Shown here in pieces: positions 34,778 to 43,479 of a DNA stretch of 64,000 bases; positions within the stretch are counted from its first letter, which is position 1, and every line of letters begins with the position of its first letter. This DNA is from Chryseobacterium sp. C-71 (GTDB lineage: Bacteria; Bacteroidota; Bacteroidia; Flavobacteriales; Weeksellaceae), in the NCBI RefSeq assembly GCF_020911865.1, contig NZ_CP087131.1, forward strand, positions 496,001 to 560,000. The letters are read 5' to 3'. Below the pieces are notes generated by a model. It was not told the origin of the DNA. It saw only the letters and a list, made by a program, of their open reading frames with translations, and ran no database searches. The position numbers and the translations under genes were made by a program.

Positions 34778-35425
34778 ATGAAAAAAGCACTTCTGATTTC
34801 CGGCTTACTTCTGATTTTTTCGTGCAAAAAAGAAAATGAATTAAAAACTGTTGAAAATTCTAATTCTTCAGACAGTTTAAACTTAAAATCAAATGTCGAT
34901 TCTTTAAATTTAAAAAATGATTTAAGCTCAGTTGATGGAATAAAAAAAGAATATAATCTGATAAATTCAAAACTCCTTGCAAAGAAGTTAGATTCTGTTG
35001 GTTTTAAATATGAGTGCGAAGAAAGATCAGGAAATGTCGTTTATTATTCCGAAAACGGAATTTTAAAAGTCATTAAACAATTCACTGCAGACAGCCATTT
35101 TTCTTCTACAGAAAATTATTTCGTTAATGATAATCAACCGTTTTTTGTATTTAAAGATGAGACCGTTTGGAGTTTTGACGGCGGTACACCCGAAAAACCA
35201 GAAACGAAAGATGACGTCACTCAGCAAAGAATGTATTTTTCAGACAATAAAATCATTCAGTGTTTAGAAAAAAAGTTTACCATAAAATCCAGCGCTGCAA
35301 CAAAACCGAATCCTGAAAATATTCCCAATACAGAAAGTAAAAATTGTTCTGCAAAAGAAGTTCAGGAAACTTTCGCATTACTTCTTAAAAATAAAGATAA
35401 AAAAGGCAGCATAAAATGTCTGTAA
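34778..35425 (+). CDS. Predicted lipoprotein of unknown function
   Basis: A 215-residue protein. The ATG at 34778 gives the lipoprotein signal MKKALLISGLLLIFSC with Cys16. An upstream TTG in frame would add an unlikely N-terminus. A repetitive Ser/Asn/Leu linker follows (SDSLNLKSNVDSLNLKN, which contains a tandem DSLNLK unit). The rest is polar, with a YYSENGILKVIKQF segment and a Cys pair near the C-terminus. The function is unknown. It is surface- or periplasm-facing if the lipobox is used. Confidence 0.8.
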   Translation: MKKALLISGLLLIFSCKKENELKTVENSNSSDSLNLKSNVDSLNLKNDLSSVDGIKKEYNLINSKLLAKKLDSVGFKYECEERSGNVVYYSENGILKVIKQFTADSHFSSTENYFVNDNQPFFVFKDETVWSFDGGTPEKPETKDDVTQQRMYFSDNKIIQCLEKKFTIKSSAATKPNPENIPNTESKNCSAKEVQETFALLLKNKDKKGSIKCL

Positions 35426-35431
35426 AACAAA

Positions 35432-35466
35432 AAAACGTGGCCTCGAAATATTCAAAGCCACGTTTT
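35432..35466. terminator. Bidirectional terminator between lipoprotein and frr genes
   Basis: AAAACGTGGC (35432-35441) pairs perfectly with GCCACGTTTT (35457-35466), with a 15-base loop and A/T runs on both sides. It separates the convergent genes that end at 35425 and 35486. Confidence 0.88.
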
Positions 35467-35485
35467 GTATAATTAAAACCGAAAG

Positions 35486-36040
35486 TTATACTTTCATAAT
35501 TTCAGCTTCTTTTGTCTTAAGATGGTCGTCACAAAGCTTTACATGTTTGTCTGTAAGTACCTGAATTTCTTCTTCAGTACTTTTTACAGCATCTTCAGAA
35601 ATACCTTCCAGCTTTTTTAGTTCTTTGATACCGTTTTGTCTTGCGTTTCTTACAACGATTTTAGTATCTTCAGTTTCAGCTTTAGCTTGTTTAGCCAGTT
35701 CTCTTCTTCTCTCTTCTGTTAAAGGCGGAACATTAAGAATGATATTTTCACCATTATTAGATGGAGCAAAGCCTAGATTTGAATTGATAATTGCTTTTTC
35801 TATCGCTCCGATCGCAGTTCTATCCCAGGGTTGAATTGAGATGGTCATCGCATCGGGAATAGAAACGTTCGCAACCTGATTAAGAGGAGTCGGGGCACCA
35901 TAATATTCTACCATCACATCCTGAACCATATTCGTAGATGCACGTCCCGCTCTGATTCTTTGAAATGCATGATCCAAGTGCTTGATAGCCGCTTCCATAT
36001 CATGTTTTACAGATTCTACGATAAGATCTAATTCTTCCAT
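35486..36040 (-). CDS. frr: Ribosome recycling factor
   Basis: A 184-residue two-domain protein that splits post-termination ribosomes together with EF-G. The three-helix bundle begins ELDLIVESVKHDMEAAIKHL and includes RIRAGRASTNMVQDVMVEYY, and the small beta domain has YYGAPTPLNQVANVSIPD. The C-terminal bundle contains PPLTEERRRELAKQAK. The ATG at 36040 matches the family start, while a longer reading adds 11 unrelated residues. It lies 114 bases after pyrH, an arrangement found in many bacteria. Confidence 0.97.
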   Translation of the reverse strand: MEELDLIVESVKHDMEAAIKHLDHAFQRIRAGRASTNMVQDVMVEYYGAPTPLNQVANVSIPDAMTISIQPWDRTAIGAIEKAIINSNLGFAPSNNGENIILNVPPLTEERRRELAKQAKAETEDTKIVVRNARQNGIKELKKLEGISEDAVKSTEEEIQVLTDKHVKLCDDHLKTKEAEIMKV

Positions 36041-36154
36041 TATATAATAAAAATTTGATAAGTTACACATCAATAAATATGAGCAATAAGTAATGGTAAT
36101 AATTAATTTTGACTAAATAATCCTTTTTACTTTTGCCTATTATTTTTTTAATTC

Positions 36155-36862
36155 TTAAATATTAACTAAAGTTCCTACATTTTCTCCTTCTACAATCTTT
36201 ACCAAATTACCATCTTTATTCATATCAAATACAATGATGGGCAATTTATTTTCGTGGCTTAAAGTGAATGCAGTCATATCCATCACTTTAAGATTTTTCT
36301 CGAATACTTCGTCGAAAGATAATGAGTTGTATTTTACAGCATTTTCGTTTGTCTCAGGATCGCTGTCGTAGATTCCGTCTACTCTTGTTCCTTTTAAGAT
36401 AACGTCTGCGCCAATTTCAATAGCTCTTAAAGTCGCTGCAGTATCAGTTGTGAAATAAGGGTTTCCTGTTCCCGCTCCGAAGATTACTACTCTACCCTTT
36501 TCAAGATGTCTTACCGCTCTTCTTTTGATGAAAGGCTCAGCTACTTTGTCCATTTCGATGGCAGATTGCAATCTTGTTTTGATTCCTGCGTCTTCCAAAG
36601 CGCCTTGCAACGCCATCCCGTTGATTACTGTTGCAAGCATTCCCATATAATCGCCCTGTACTCTGTCCATTCCAGCTGCAGCTCCTGCAACACCTCGGAA
36701 AATATTTCCTCCTCCAATTACGATAGCAGTTTCGCAGCCTAAGTCAACTACCTTTTTTATTTCCTGAGCATACTCCATCAGTCTTTCGGGATCGATACCG
36801 TACTGTCTGTTCCCCATCAATGCTTCACCACTCAGTTTTAGAAGGATTCTTTTATATTTCAT
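36155..36862 (-). CDS. pyrH: Uridylate kinase PyrH
   Basis: A 235-residue UMP kinase of the amino-acid kinase fold. It starts [16 protein letters not shown] (ATP-binding Lys and Gly), with [14 protein letters not shown], a [10 protein letters not shown] region that contacts the allosteric site, and [17 protein letters not shown], the acceptor/base loop. It makes UDP for nucleic acid and sugar-nucleotide synthesis. It heads the pyrH-frr pair and is divergent from porQ. A TATATTTG -7 box on the minus strand (36922-36915) lies 53 bases upstream. Confidence 0.97.
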   Translation of the reverse strand: MKYKRILLKLSGEALMGNRQYGIDPERLMEYAQEIKKVVDLGCETAIVIGGGNIFRGVAGAAAGMDRVQGDYMGMLATVINGMALQGALEDAGIKTRLQSAIEMDKVAEPFIKRRAVRHLEKGRVVIFGAGTGNPYFTTDTAATLRAIEIGADVILKGTRVDGIYDSDPETNENAVKYNSLSFDEVFEKNLKVMDMTAFTLSHENKLPIIVFDMNKDGNLVKIVEGENVGTLVNI

Positions 36863-36914
36863 CTTTAAATTTATAATAGTTTTTGAGAATTAATTTCGTT
36901 AAAAATTAACTTTG

Positions 36915-36922
36915 CAAATATA
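36915..36922 (-). promoter_or_regulatory. -7 promoter box of pyrH-frr
   Basis: On the minus strand the box reads TATATTTG, a match to TAnnTTTG. No good -33 TTG was found at the usual distance. Confidence 0.45.
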
Positions 36923-36980
36923 ATCAATATAAATATTGAAAAAAGAAAAATATTTAATACTAAATAATGAAGTAAATATT

Positions 36981-37009
36981 TTGATAAGTTCGAAAAAGGA
37001 TTATTTTTG
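36981..37009 (+). promoter_or_regulatory. Promoter of porQ
   Basis: TTG (36981-36983), an 18-base spacer and TATTTTTG (37002-37009) fit the consensus. It places the transcription start about ten bases before the TTG start codon at 37028. Confidence 0.75.
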
Positions 37010-37027
37010 CATTAATTAATTACTGAT

Positions 37028-38020
37028 TTGAAGAAAGTTCTAATTTTTTCACTATTTCTTTCGGGAATTGTTTCATTTGCTCAAACTGGAACAAATGTAT
37101 ATCCGTTTCTGAATATTCCGGTTTCCGCAAGACAGGCTGCTTTAGGCGGCGACGCAATTACAACGAGAGATCACGATGTCTCTTTTGCCATTGCCAACCC
37201 TGCTTTGCTGAATAAAGAATCTGATAAACAACTATCTGTAAATGCCACGGCATATCTCGCAGACTCAAAATACGGAACCATTGCTTACGCCAGAGATCTA
37301 GATAACGGTCACATGGTAACGGTAAATGCTCGTTATATGAGCTACGGAAATATCCCAAGAACGGATGACAGCGGTTTTGAAATGGGAGAATTCTCAGCTT
37401 CAGATGTTGCTGTGGGTGGTGGATATGCATACCAATTTGAAGAAGACTGGACGATTGGTGGCGGATTAAACTTTATTACTTCAAAAATCGATACCTACAC
37501 TTCTTCTGCATTGGCAGGAACTTTAGGAGTTACCTATCATCCAAAACGAACTAAAGAAGTTGTTTCTGTAGTTATAAGAAACTTCGGTTATCAGTTTAAA
37601 TCTTTCAACGGCGAAAGAGAAAACCTTCCTTTCAGAATAGATTTAGGATATACTAAAATATTAAAAGCATTTCCTTTAGCAATTACCATTACCGCTCACG
37701 ATTTACAACAATTTGATATTTCTTCAGATTTGAATGTAAACGGCCAAGAAGTAAATGCGGGACGCAAAATTGCCGATCACTTCTCTTTAGGCGCGGAGCT
37801 TTTCCCAGAAAAAAGTTTTAATTTCAGATTGGGATACAACGTAAGAAGAGGAAATGAATTGGCAGTTGCCGATCAAAGAAATTTCTCAGGGCTTTCTGCC
37901 GGTTTCGGACTCAAAGTTTCAAGATTCCGTATCGATTATGCACATGTGAGATATCACAATTCTTCTAATGTTAATCAAATCGGAATTTCTGTAGATCTTA
38001 GCGGTCATCAAGGAGAATAA
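37028..38020 (+). CDS. porQ: Type IX secretion system protein PorQ
   Basis: A 330-residue outer-membrane beta-barrel protein linked to the type IX secretion system, which exports proteins with C-terminal sorting domains. The signal peptide KKVLIFSLFLSGIVSFAQ is followed by GTNVYPFLNIPVSARQAALG, typical of PorQ, and by repeated amphipathic strands ending in FRIDYAHVRYHN and an ISVDLSG terminus. The start is TTG at 37028. No in-frame ATG exists before residue 97, and the signal peptide begins at this codon. cmk follows 81 bases downstream, a pairing found in other Bacteroidota. The core T9SS genes are not in the window. Confidence 0.88.
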   Translation: MKKVLIFSLFLSGIVSFAQTGTNVYPFLNIPVSARQAALGGDAITTRDHDVSFAIANPALLNKESDKQLSVNATAYLADSKYGTIAYARDLDNGHMVTVNARYMSYGNIPRTDDSGFEMGEFSASDVAVGGGYAYQFEEDWTIGGGLNFITSKIDTYTSSALAGTLGVTYHPKRTKEVVSVVIRNFGYQFKSFNGERENLPFRIDLGYTKILKAFPLAITITAHDLQQFDISSDLNVNGQEVNAGRKIADHFSLGAELFPEKSFNFRLGYNVRRGNELAVADQRNFSGLSAGFGLKVSRFRIDYAHVRYHNSSNVNQIGISVDLSGHQGE

Positions 38021-38101
38021 TTTTAAATTTATAACTTAAATTTTTCAAGAATACAATGTAGATTTTCTTGCATTTTCAGATTTTTTTTTGAAATTTGTAG
38101 T

Positions 38102-38773
38102 ATGAAAAAACCAGTGATAGCGATTGACGGATTCTCATCTACAGGGAAAAGTTCTATTTCAAAAATTATTGCCGAAAAATTAGGAATTGTACATCTCGAC
38201 ACTGGCGCTTTATATCGTGGGATTACCTGGTTTGCATTGCAAAACTGTCTGAATGAAGACGAAACCATCAATCTTAACCAGCTTTTCGATTCTTTTTCAT
38301 TAATTGAACTTGAATTTAAAAATGATAAAGGCGAGTTGGTTCTCTTTCTAAATCATATCAATATTTCAAAAGAAATTCGTTCAAACGAAGTCTCAGATAA
38401 TGTAAGCCTTATTGCCAAGCAAAAAGAAGTTAGAGATTTTCTTTTACAGTCTCAGCGCAATTTGGCAGAAAAAGGCGGAATTATAATGGATGGCAGAGAT
38501 ATTGGCACAGTGGTACTGCCAAACGCCGATTTTAAATTTTTCCTGACTGCCAGTATTGAAGAAAGGACCAAAAGAAGACATCAGGAATTACTGAGTTTAG
38601 GCATTGAAGCCGATGAACAGCAAGTACGAGAAAATCTTATTGCAAGAGATAAAATCGACAGTGAGCGAGAAATTGCACCTCTAAAGCAGGCAGATGATGC
38701 AATTGTCATAGATAACACGATGCTTACTAAGAAGGAGACAATAGAAAGTATACTGACACATTTAAAAAATTAA
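38102..38773 (+). CDS. cmk: Cytidylate kinase
   Basis: A 223-residue (d)CMP kinase. The P-loop is in IDGFSSTGKSSISK (residues 7-20), followed by LDTGALYRGITWFA (CMP-binding), GGIIMDGRDIGTVVLPNADF and the lid region TKRRHQELLSLG with LIARDKIDSERE. It phosphorylates CMP and dCMP for nucleotide recycling. It follows porQ without a visible terminator between them, so cotranscription is possible. Confidence 0.96.
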   Translation: MKKPVIAIDGFSSTGKSSISKIIAEKLGIVHLDTGALYRGITWFALQNCLNEDETINLNQLFDSFSLIELEFKNDKGELVLFLNHINISKEIRSNEVSDNVSLIAKQKEVRDFLLQSQRNLAEKGGIIMDGRDIGTVVLPNADFKFFLTASIEERTKRRHQELLSLGIEADEQQVRENLIARDKIDSEREIAPLKQADDAIVIDNTMLTKKETIESILTHLKN

Positions 38774-38862
38774 CAATTTTTATAGGTCAAATTTATCATT
38801 TGGTATATTAATTGTAACCTTTAAAGTATAAATATTTATTAACATAATTAAAAAAACAAGGA

Positions 38863-39213
38863 ATGTCTAGAAAAGAAAACAATACAGCAGGTATTTTAGC
38901 AGGATTATTGGCAGGTGCTGCGGCAGGTGTAATCTTAGGAATGTTATATGCTCCGGAAGAAGGTAAAGAAACCAGAAAAAAAATTAAAAACAAAGCCAAC
39001 GACCTAAAGGAAGAAGCTAAAAATAAATACGGAGAAGTTTCTGAAAAAGTAAAAGATCAGTATGGAAACATCTCTTCTACTTTCAAAGAAACAGCAAGCA
39101 GCGTAGCGCATACTGTAAAAGATGGTTACGACAAATATAAAGATCAGATTGTTTCTAAAACTACTGATATTGTAAAAGACGTTGAAACAGGTTTGAATGA
39201 TCTAAAAGGATAA
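38863..39213 (+). CDS. YtxH-domain protein
   Basis: A 116-residue protein. A glycine/alanine-rich hydrophobic segment (AGILAGLLAGAAAGVILGML, about 9-28) is followed by YAPEEGKETRKKIKNKANDL, the signature of YtxH/general-stress proteins, and by a long charged helical tail of repeated Lys/Glu/Thr segments (about 40-110). It is probably anchored in the inner membrane with a helical cytoplasmic tail. It has its own terminator, but two further small genes of envelope type follow. Stress-related function is inferred from the family. Confidence 0.85.
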   Translation: MSRKENNTAGILAGLLAGAAAGVILGMLYAPEEGKETRKKIKNKANDLKEEAKNKYGEVSEKVKDQYGNISSTFKETASSVAHTVKDGYDKYKDQIVSKTTDIVKDVETGLNDLKG

Positions 39214-39230
39214 TTCATCTTAATTTAAAT

Positions 39231-39269
39231 AAAAAAAGGAACTTTGACCAAATTAAAGTTCCTTTTTTT
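39231..39269 (+). terminator. Terminator after the YtxH gene
   Basis: AAAAAAAGGAACTTT (39231-39245) pairs perfectly with AAAGTTCCTTTTTTT (39255-39269) over 15 bp, with a 9-base loop. The last seven bases serve as the T-run. Confidence 0.9.
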
Positions 39270-39289
39270 GTAACTTTTAAAAAAAAATA

Positions 39290-39598
39290 ATGATTGAAAC
39301 TGTAAAAGAATATGCATCAAAGCGAATAGATTTGCTAAAAATTCAGGCGACAGAAAAGTCGTCAATTTCGGCAGGAGTAATTGCTTACTTAGTTATTTTA
39401 TTAGTTGCTTTTGCTTTTTTTATTATCCTTTTTAATTTTGGATTGGCATTTTTTATCGGTAAAGCGTTGAACAATACTTCATATGGATTCTTAATTGTTG
39501 CTGCATTTTATTTGCTTATCACAATTTTAGTTGTTACCTTTAAAAAGCGCATCGTAAACGTTGTAGCCGATAAAGTAATAGAATTTTTAAATCACTAA
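39290..39598 (+). CDS. Holin-like (Phage_holin_3_6-type) membrane protein
   Basis: A 102-residue protein with two hydrophobic hairpin segments (about 29-56 and 64-88: AGVIAYLVILLVAFAFFIIL and FLIVAAFYLLITILVVTF) between a charged N-terminus and a short basic tail. The pattern matches the holin-like family common in non-phage bacterial genomes, often beside YtxH or DUF883-type proteins. There are no other phage genes here, so it is best read as an envelope-stress membrane protein. The start is two bases before the next gene in a tight pair. Confidence 0.75.
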   Translation: MIETVKEYASKRIDLLKIQATEKSSISAGVIAYLVILLVAFAFFIILFNFGLAFFIGKALNNTSYGFLIVAAFYLLITILVVTFKKRIVNVVADKVIEFLNH

Positions 39599-39600
39599 TT

Positions 39601-40098
39601 ATGAGCAGAAATTATAGTAGCTTAGAAGAACTTAGAAGAAAGAAAAAGCTTTTAAAAAGTGAAGTTGAGGATTTAGAAGGATTGCTGACTTTCAAAAATA
39701 CCAAAGAAAGCTTAAGCGCATTCACCAATGGTTTAACTGATCAATATCTAAAAGAAAAGATAGATGAAGATGGTGAAGAAACAACAGTTCTCAGAAAAGA
39801 TGTGATCGCAAAACAGCTGACCTCAGAAGTAAAAGATTTATTCTTAAACAGAAATACCGCAATGGGAATTGCCGGAAGTGCATTCAAAGGTGATGCAATG
39901 GACACTGTTGTCAAACTTGCTGTTACTGCTTTAGTAGCCAATTACGCCAAGAAAAATATGAGAAGCTCAAACTGGAAAAAGAAAGTTTTGGGCGCAGCAT
40001 TAATTTATGTTGCACCAATGGCTTTGAAATTTCTTAGAACAAAACTAGAGGCTTATCAAAAAACAAAAAGTGTATCCAGTATGGAGCAACTTATCTGA
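39601..40098 (+). CDS. Hypothetical protein of the YtxH/holin-like cluster
   Basis: A 165-residue protein that I do not recognise. The N-terminal third is a charged helix (SLEELRRKKKLLKSEVEDLE), and the middle has a hydrophobic segment, GDAMDTVVKLAVTALVANYA. A second segment, VLGAALIYVAPMALKFL, follows near residue 140. It begins two bases after the holin-like gene, which indicates translational coupling. An envelope function beside its partners is inferred from position only. Confidence 0.78.
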   Translation: MSRNYSSLEELRRKKKLLKSEVEDLEGLLTFKNTKESLSAFTNGLTDQYLKEKIDEDGEETTVLRKDVIAKQLTSEVKDLFLNRNTAMGIAGSAFKGDAMDTVVKLAVTALVANYAKKNMRSSNWKKKVLGAALIYVAPMALKFLRTKLEAYQKTKSVSSMEQLI

Positions 40099-40109
40099 AT
40101 TTGTAGAGT

Positions 40110-40182
40110 TTTAGAGTTGGAGAATCTTAGGACTAATACCAGACACTCTAACTCTAAAAATCTATCACTCTCCAACTCTAAA
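40110..40182. repeat. 14-bp inverted repeat at the ends of convergent genes
   Basis: TTTAGAGTTGGAGA (40110-40123) and its exact reverse complement (40169-40182) flank a 45-base spacer that holds a third related ACTCTAACTCTAAA unit. It begins 12 bases after the plus-strand stop and runs into the last codons of the minus-strand methyltransferase, so it may serve as a bidirectional terminator. Confidence 0.55.
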
Positions 40183-40896
40183 GAGTTGCCCTAAAATAAT
40201 TCCTGCCGCCATAGATACATTCAAACTTTCTGTCGACTGAGATTTTCCAAATCTTGGAATTGATATTTTTTTGTGAAGTAATTTTTCGGTTTCTTCACGC
40301 ATTCCCTTTCCTTCGTTTCCTAAAATTAAATTTATTTTCTCAGGTTTTTCAAAAGTGTAGATGTTTTCTCCATCCATATCTGTTCCTATGTTTATATTTT
40401 TAGTTTCAGATAAATAGTCAACTAGATTGCAATAAACGATATTCACTCTTGTAAAAGATCCCATACTTGCCTGAATGACTTTTGGATTGTAAAAATCTAC
40501 TGTGTCTTCACTACAAATGATCTGCTCGATTCCGAACCAATCTGCCAAACGAATAATTGTACCCAAATTTCCCGGATCCTGAATTCCGTCTAAAATCAAC
40601 TGGATATTTTGATCATTTAATTTAGAGTCTTCATTCAATTCACAAACTGCAACAGAATCTTTCGGATTTTGCAGAAAACTAATCTTTTTCAGTTCATTTT
40701 CAGTGATTTGATGCACAAGAGTTTCCTTAAAATTTAAATTTTGAGGATTTGTAGAAAATATTTCTTTAATTTTAAAGTTAGAATTGGGAAGTTCGGAAAT
40801 GATTTTATTCCCTTCAACCAAAAACAAATTGTATTTTTGCCTGAACTTCTTTTTATCTAAAGACTGTAAAACTTTTATTGTATGAGCTGTAAGCAT
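40165..40896 (-). CDS. TrmH/SpoU-family RNA 2'-O-methyltransferase
   Basis: A 243-residue SPOUT enzyme that uses S-adenosylmethionine to methylate rRNA or tRNA ribose. The N-terminal substrate domain begins LTAHTIKVLQSLDKKKFRQK. The knot shows LILDGIQDPGNLGTIIRLAD (motif 1 with Asn and Arg), LILGNEGKGM (motif 2) and IPRFGKSQSTESLNVSMAAG (motif 3). The ATG at 40896 is chosen over a TTG at 40914. Even so, its first 15 bases overlap the start of the divergent tamL gene. The RNA target is unknown. Confidence 0.93.
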   Translation of the reverse strand: MLTAHTIKVLQSLDKKKFRQKYNLFLVEGNKIISELPNSNFKIKEIFSTNPQNLNFKETLVHQITENELKKISFLQNPKDSVAVCELNEDSKLNDQNIQLILDGIQDPGNLGTIIRLADWFGIEQIICSEDTVDFYNPKVIQASMGSFTRVNIVYCNLVDYLSETKNINIGTDMDGENIYTFEKPEKINLILGNEGKGMREETEKLLHKKISIPRFGKSQSTESLNVSMAAGIILGQLFRVGE

Positions 40897-43479
40897 TTTA
40901 AGAATTCTCCTCAAAAATATTATAAAATTCTATCATTTGCAACTGTTGTTGGTGTCCTTTATGCTTGTAGTACCACAAAAAAAGTACCTGAAGGTGAATT
41001 TTTACTGACAAAAAACAACTTTCAATTTGAAGATAAGAAAGAGTTTTTTGATGAAGAACTGAAAGATTACGTTCAGCAAAAACCGAATAAGAAAGAATTG
41101 CTTTTCATGCCGCTTGGGCTTTTGTTGCACAATGCTGCAAATCCTAAGTACGATACATTATTCAGTGAATATTTGACCTACCCTAGTGAAATGAGAGATC
41201 AAAAGCTAAGGGATTCACTATTCGTGAAATACAATATGCCTGAAAGCGTTGGAAAAAGTTTATTGTGGGATAGGATTTTACACAATTTCGGAACACCACC
41301 GGTAATTCTTGATCAGACAAGAACAGACAAAAGTGCAGAGTCTATTAAAAAAAGAATGACCTACCGGGGTTATTGGGATTCTGAGGTTAAATTTAAACAT
41401 GAATTGGATTCAACTTCTAAAAAAGCAGCGGTAACTTATTTTTTAACGCATAACAGCCCAACCAATATTAAAGAATATTACTATAATATTCCTGATGCTG
41501 GCGTTAAAAGTCTTTATCAGCAAAACATCAACGAAACTCTTGTAAAATCACGAAAGGTACTTGATCAAACTGTCTTGGAAAAAGAAGTGACCAGAATTAA
41601 TGACCTGATGAGAAGAAGCGGTTATTATAAATTTAATAATGCAAACGATGAAGTTTATTTCGTTGCCGACTCATTAAAAGATAGAAAAAATGTTCCTTTA
41701 ACACTTGAAATTCATAAAGATTCTGCAGATTCTCCATATAAACGTTCTACATTTGGAAATATAGATGTTGCCATCGTCGATGAGCCGAGTGATTTTGGTA
41801 GAAAAACGGTGAAAGACAGTCTGCGAAGAATCAGATTTCATAAAATGAATGATAATTACAAAACCAATTCTATTTGGAGAGCAATTATCGTTGATAACAA
41901 ATCAGTTTATGATCAAAATCAACTTGATTTAACCAAAAGAAATCTTTTGGCTATGAATAATTTCAGCATTCTGAAAGCTAAAGATTCTTTAAGACAAGGC
42001 GGCGCAATAAAGCCGAATGACAGCATCATCGATGTTCTATATTTACTAAAACCGCTTCCAAAGTATGAACTTAAATTAGGGACAGATTTAAATTATTCTC
42101 AATTTTTGAATTGGGGATTATCTCCTTCAGTTGATCTTACTACGAGAAATGTGTTTGGAGGTGCAGAAAACCTTTCTACAAGTCTTTCTGGTACTTTCGG
42201 ACGTGTTGTAAATCCTAGGGATCTTGACAACAGAATTTGGGCTTACGAACTTTCGGCACAGGCTTCATTGAGTTTTCCACGTTTGTTATTGCCTTTTAAT
42301 TATTATAAACTCATTCCTAAAAGATACACTCCAACATCATCAATTGTTTTGGGAGCTTCTGTGCAGAATAATATTGGTTTGGGAAGAGTTAACTTTAATA
42401 CAGGCTTAAATTATTTTGCTAACGTTAATGATCAGTCATCACACAGATTGACTTTATTTAATACACTTTTCAGTTTAACAAAAAATAAAGACAGCTATTA
42501 TGATTTCTTCGTTAATGATGATGCGGTGAGAAGAGTCGTTTTTGATGATTATTTTACGTTTAATCCTCAATTAAAACAGCAATTTGAATCAGGAGCATTA
42601 ACAAGAGATCAGGTTTCGGAACAAATCATTACAGATGATAATTATATATCTACACTAGATCAAAAAAAGGCTGATGATGTGGTGGCATTCTTGGGAACGC
42701 TTGTCAATAAAGACAGACAGACTCAGGATGTGATTATCTCATCTTTTATTTATAATTTTATCTATAACGAAATCGGTAAAAAAGACTATCCAAACGCATT
42801 CTATTTTAATGGGAAAATGGAAGTTGCAGGTAATATTCCGAGTATATTCAATCAAAAAAGAGAAGATGATGGCGGAGTTTTAAGAAGTCCGGAACGTACA
42901 ATTTTCGGAATTCCTTATGCTCAGTTTGTGAAGTTTGATTTTGACGTAAGAAAGTATTTTAAATTTAACGGAAACCAAACTTTGGTTCTTCGCCAGTTTA
43001 TCGGATTAGGAATTCCTTATGGAAACTCTTCTTCAATGCCTTTTGTACGATCTTATTTTAATGGTGGTGCTAATGATATTCGTGCCTGGGTCGCTTTTGG
43101 CGGATTAGGTCCCGGAGGTTCTCAGGTTGACGAAAGGGTGAGAACTTATTTAATGGGTAATGTGAAATTGACAACCAATTTAGAATATAGAATTCCATTT
43201 AATGATATGTATGAAGGCGCCATTTTCACAGATATCGGAAACGTTTGGAATACGGAAAACAACGGTTTTGATGATCAGTTTAAATTCAATAGATTCATCA
43301 GAGAAATGGGTGTCGGCAGCGGAGTTGGTTTAAGGGTAAATGTAGCGTACATTACTTTAAGATTAGATTTGGCCTATAAAATTTATGACCCAAACAAACC
43401 TGATGGCGAAAGGTGGAGATTCAATAATTTCCAACCTTTAAAACCTACACTGAATATTGCATTCGGATATCCTTTCTAG
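40882..43479 (+). CDS. tamL: BamA/TamA-family outer-membrane lipoprotein (TamL-like)
   Basis: An 865-residue Omp85 protein. The signal peptide ends in ATVVGVLYAC with Cys29, so unlike TamA it is a lipoprotein, as in Bacteroidota TamL. POTRA-like repeats occupy about 60-400. The 16-strand barrel begins near GTDLNYSQFLNWGLSPSVDL and ends with RLDLAYKIYDP and a terminal Phe (LNIAFGYPF). The segment RSYFNGGANDIRAW holds the lid-loop motif of the family. It helps place outer-membrane or surface proteins. No tamB lies next to it in this window. Its start codon lies inside the divergent methyltransferase gene. Confidence 0.88.
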   Translation: MSCKHFKNSPQKYYKILSFATVVGVLYACSTTKKVPEGEFLLTKNNFQFEDKKEFFDEELKDYVQQKPNKKELLFMPLGLLLHNAANPKYDTLFSEYLTYPSEMRDQKLRDSLFVKYNMPESVGKSLLWDRILHNFGTPPVILDQTRTDKSAESIKKRMTYRGYWDSEVKFKHELDSTSKKAAVTYFLTHNSPTNIKEYYYNIPDAGVKSLYQQNINETLVKSRKVLDQTVLEKEVTRINDLMRRSGYYKFNNANDEVYFVADSLKDRKNVPLTLEIHKDSADSPYKRSTFGNIDVAIVDEPSDFGRKTVKDSLRRIRFHKMNDNYKTNSIWRAIIVDNKSVYDQNQLDLTKRNLLAMNNFSILKAKDSLRQGGAIKPNDSIIDVLYLLKPLPKYELKLGTDLNYSQFLNWGLSPSVDLTTRNVFGGAENLSTSLSGTFGRVVNPRDLDNRIWAYELSAQASLSFPRLLLPFNYYKLIPKRYTPTSSIVLGASVQNNIGLGRVNFNTGLNYFANVNDQSSHRLTLFNTLFSLTKNKDSYYDFFVNDDAVRRVVFDDYFTFNPQLKQQFESGALTRDQVSEQIITDDNYISTLDQKKADDVVAFLGTLVNKDRQTQDVIISSFIYNFIYNEIGKKDYPNAFYFNGKMEVAGNIPSIFNQKREDDGGVLRSPERTIFGIPYAQFVKFDFDVRKYFKFNGNQTLVLRQFIGLGIPYGNSSSMPFVRSYFNGGANDIRAWVAFGGLGPGGSQVDERVRTYLMGNVKLTTNLEYRIPFNDMYEGAIFTDIGNVWNTENNGFDDQFKFNRFIREMGVGSGVGLRVNVAYITLRLDLAYKIYDPNKPDGERWRFNNFQPLKPTLNIAFGYPF

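Noticed and set aside
39290-39598. Holin-like protein as sign of a prophage
   Set aside because: No capsid, tail, integrase or lysis genes are near. This family is common in non-phage flavobacterial loci beside YtxH proteins.
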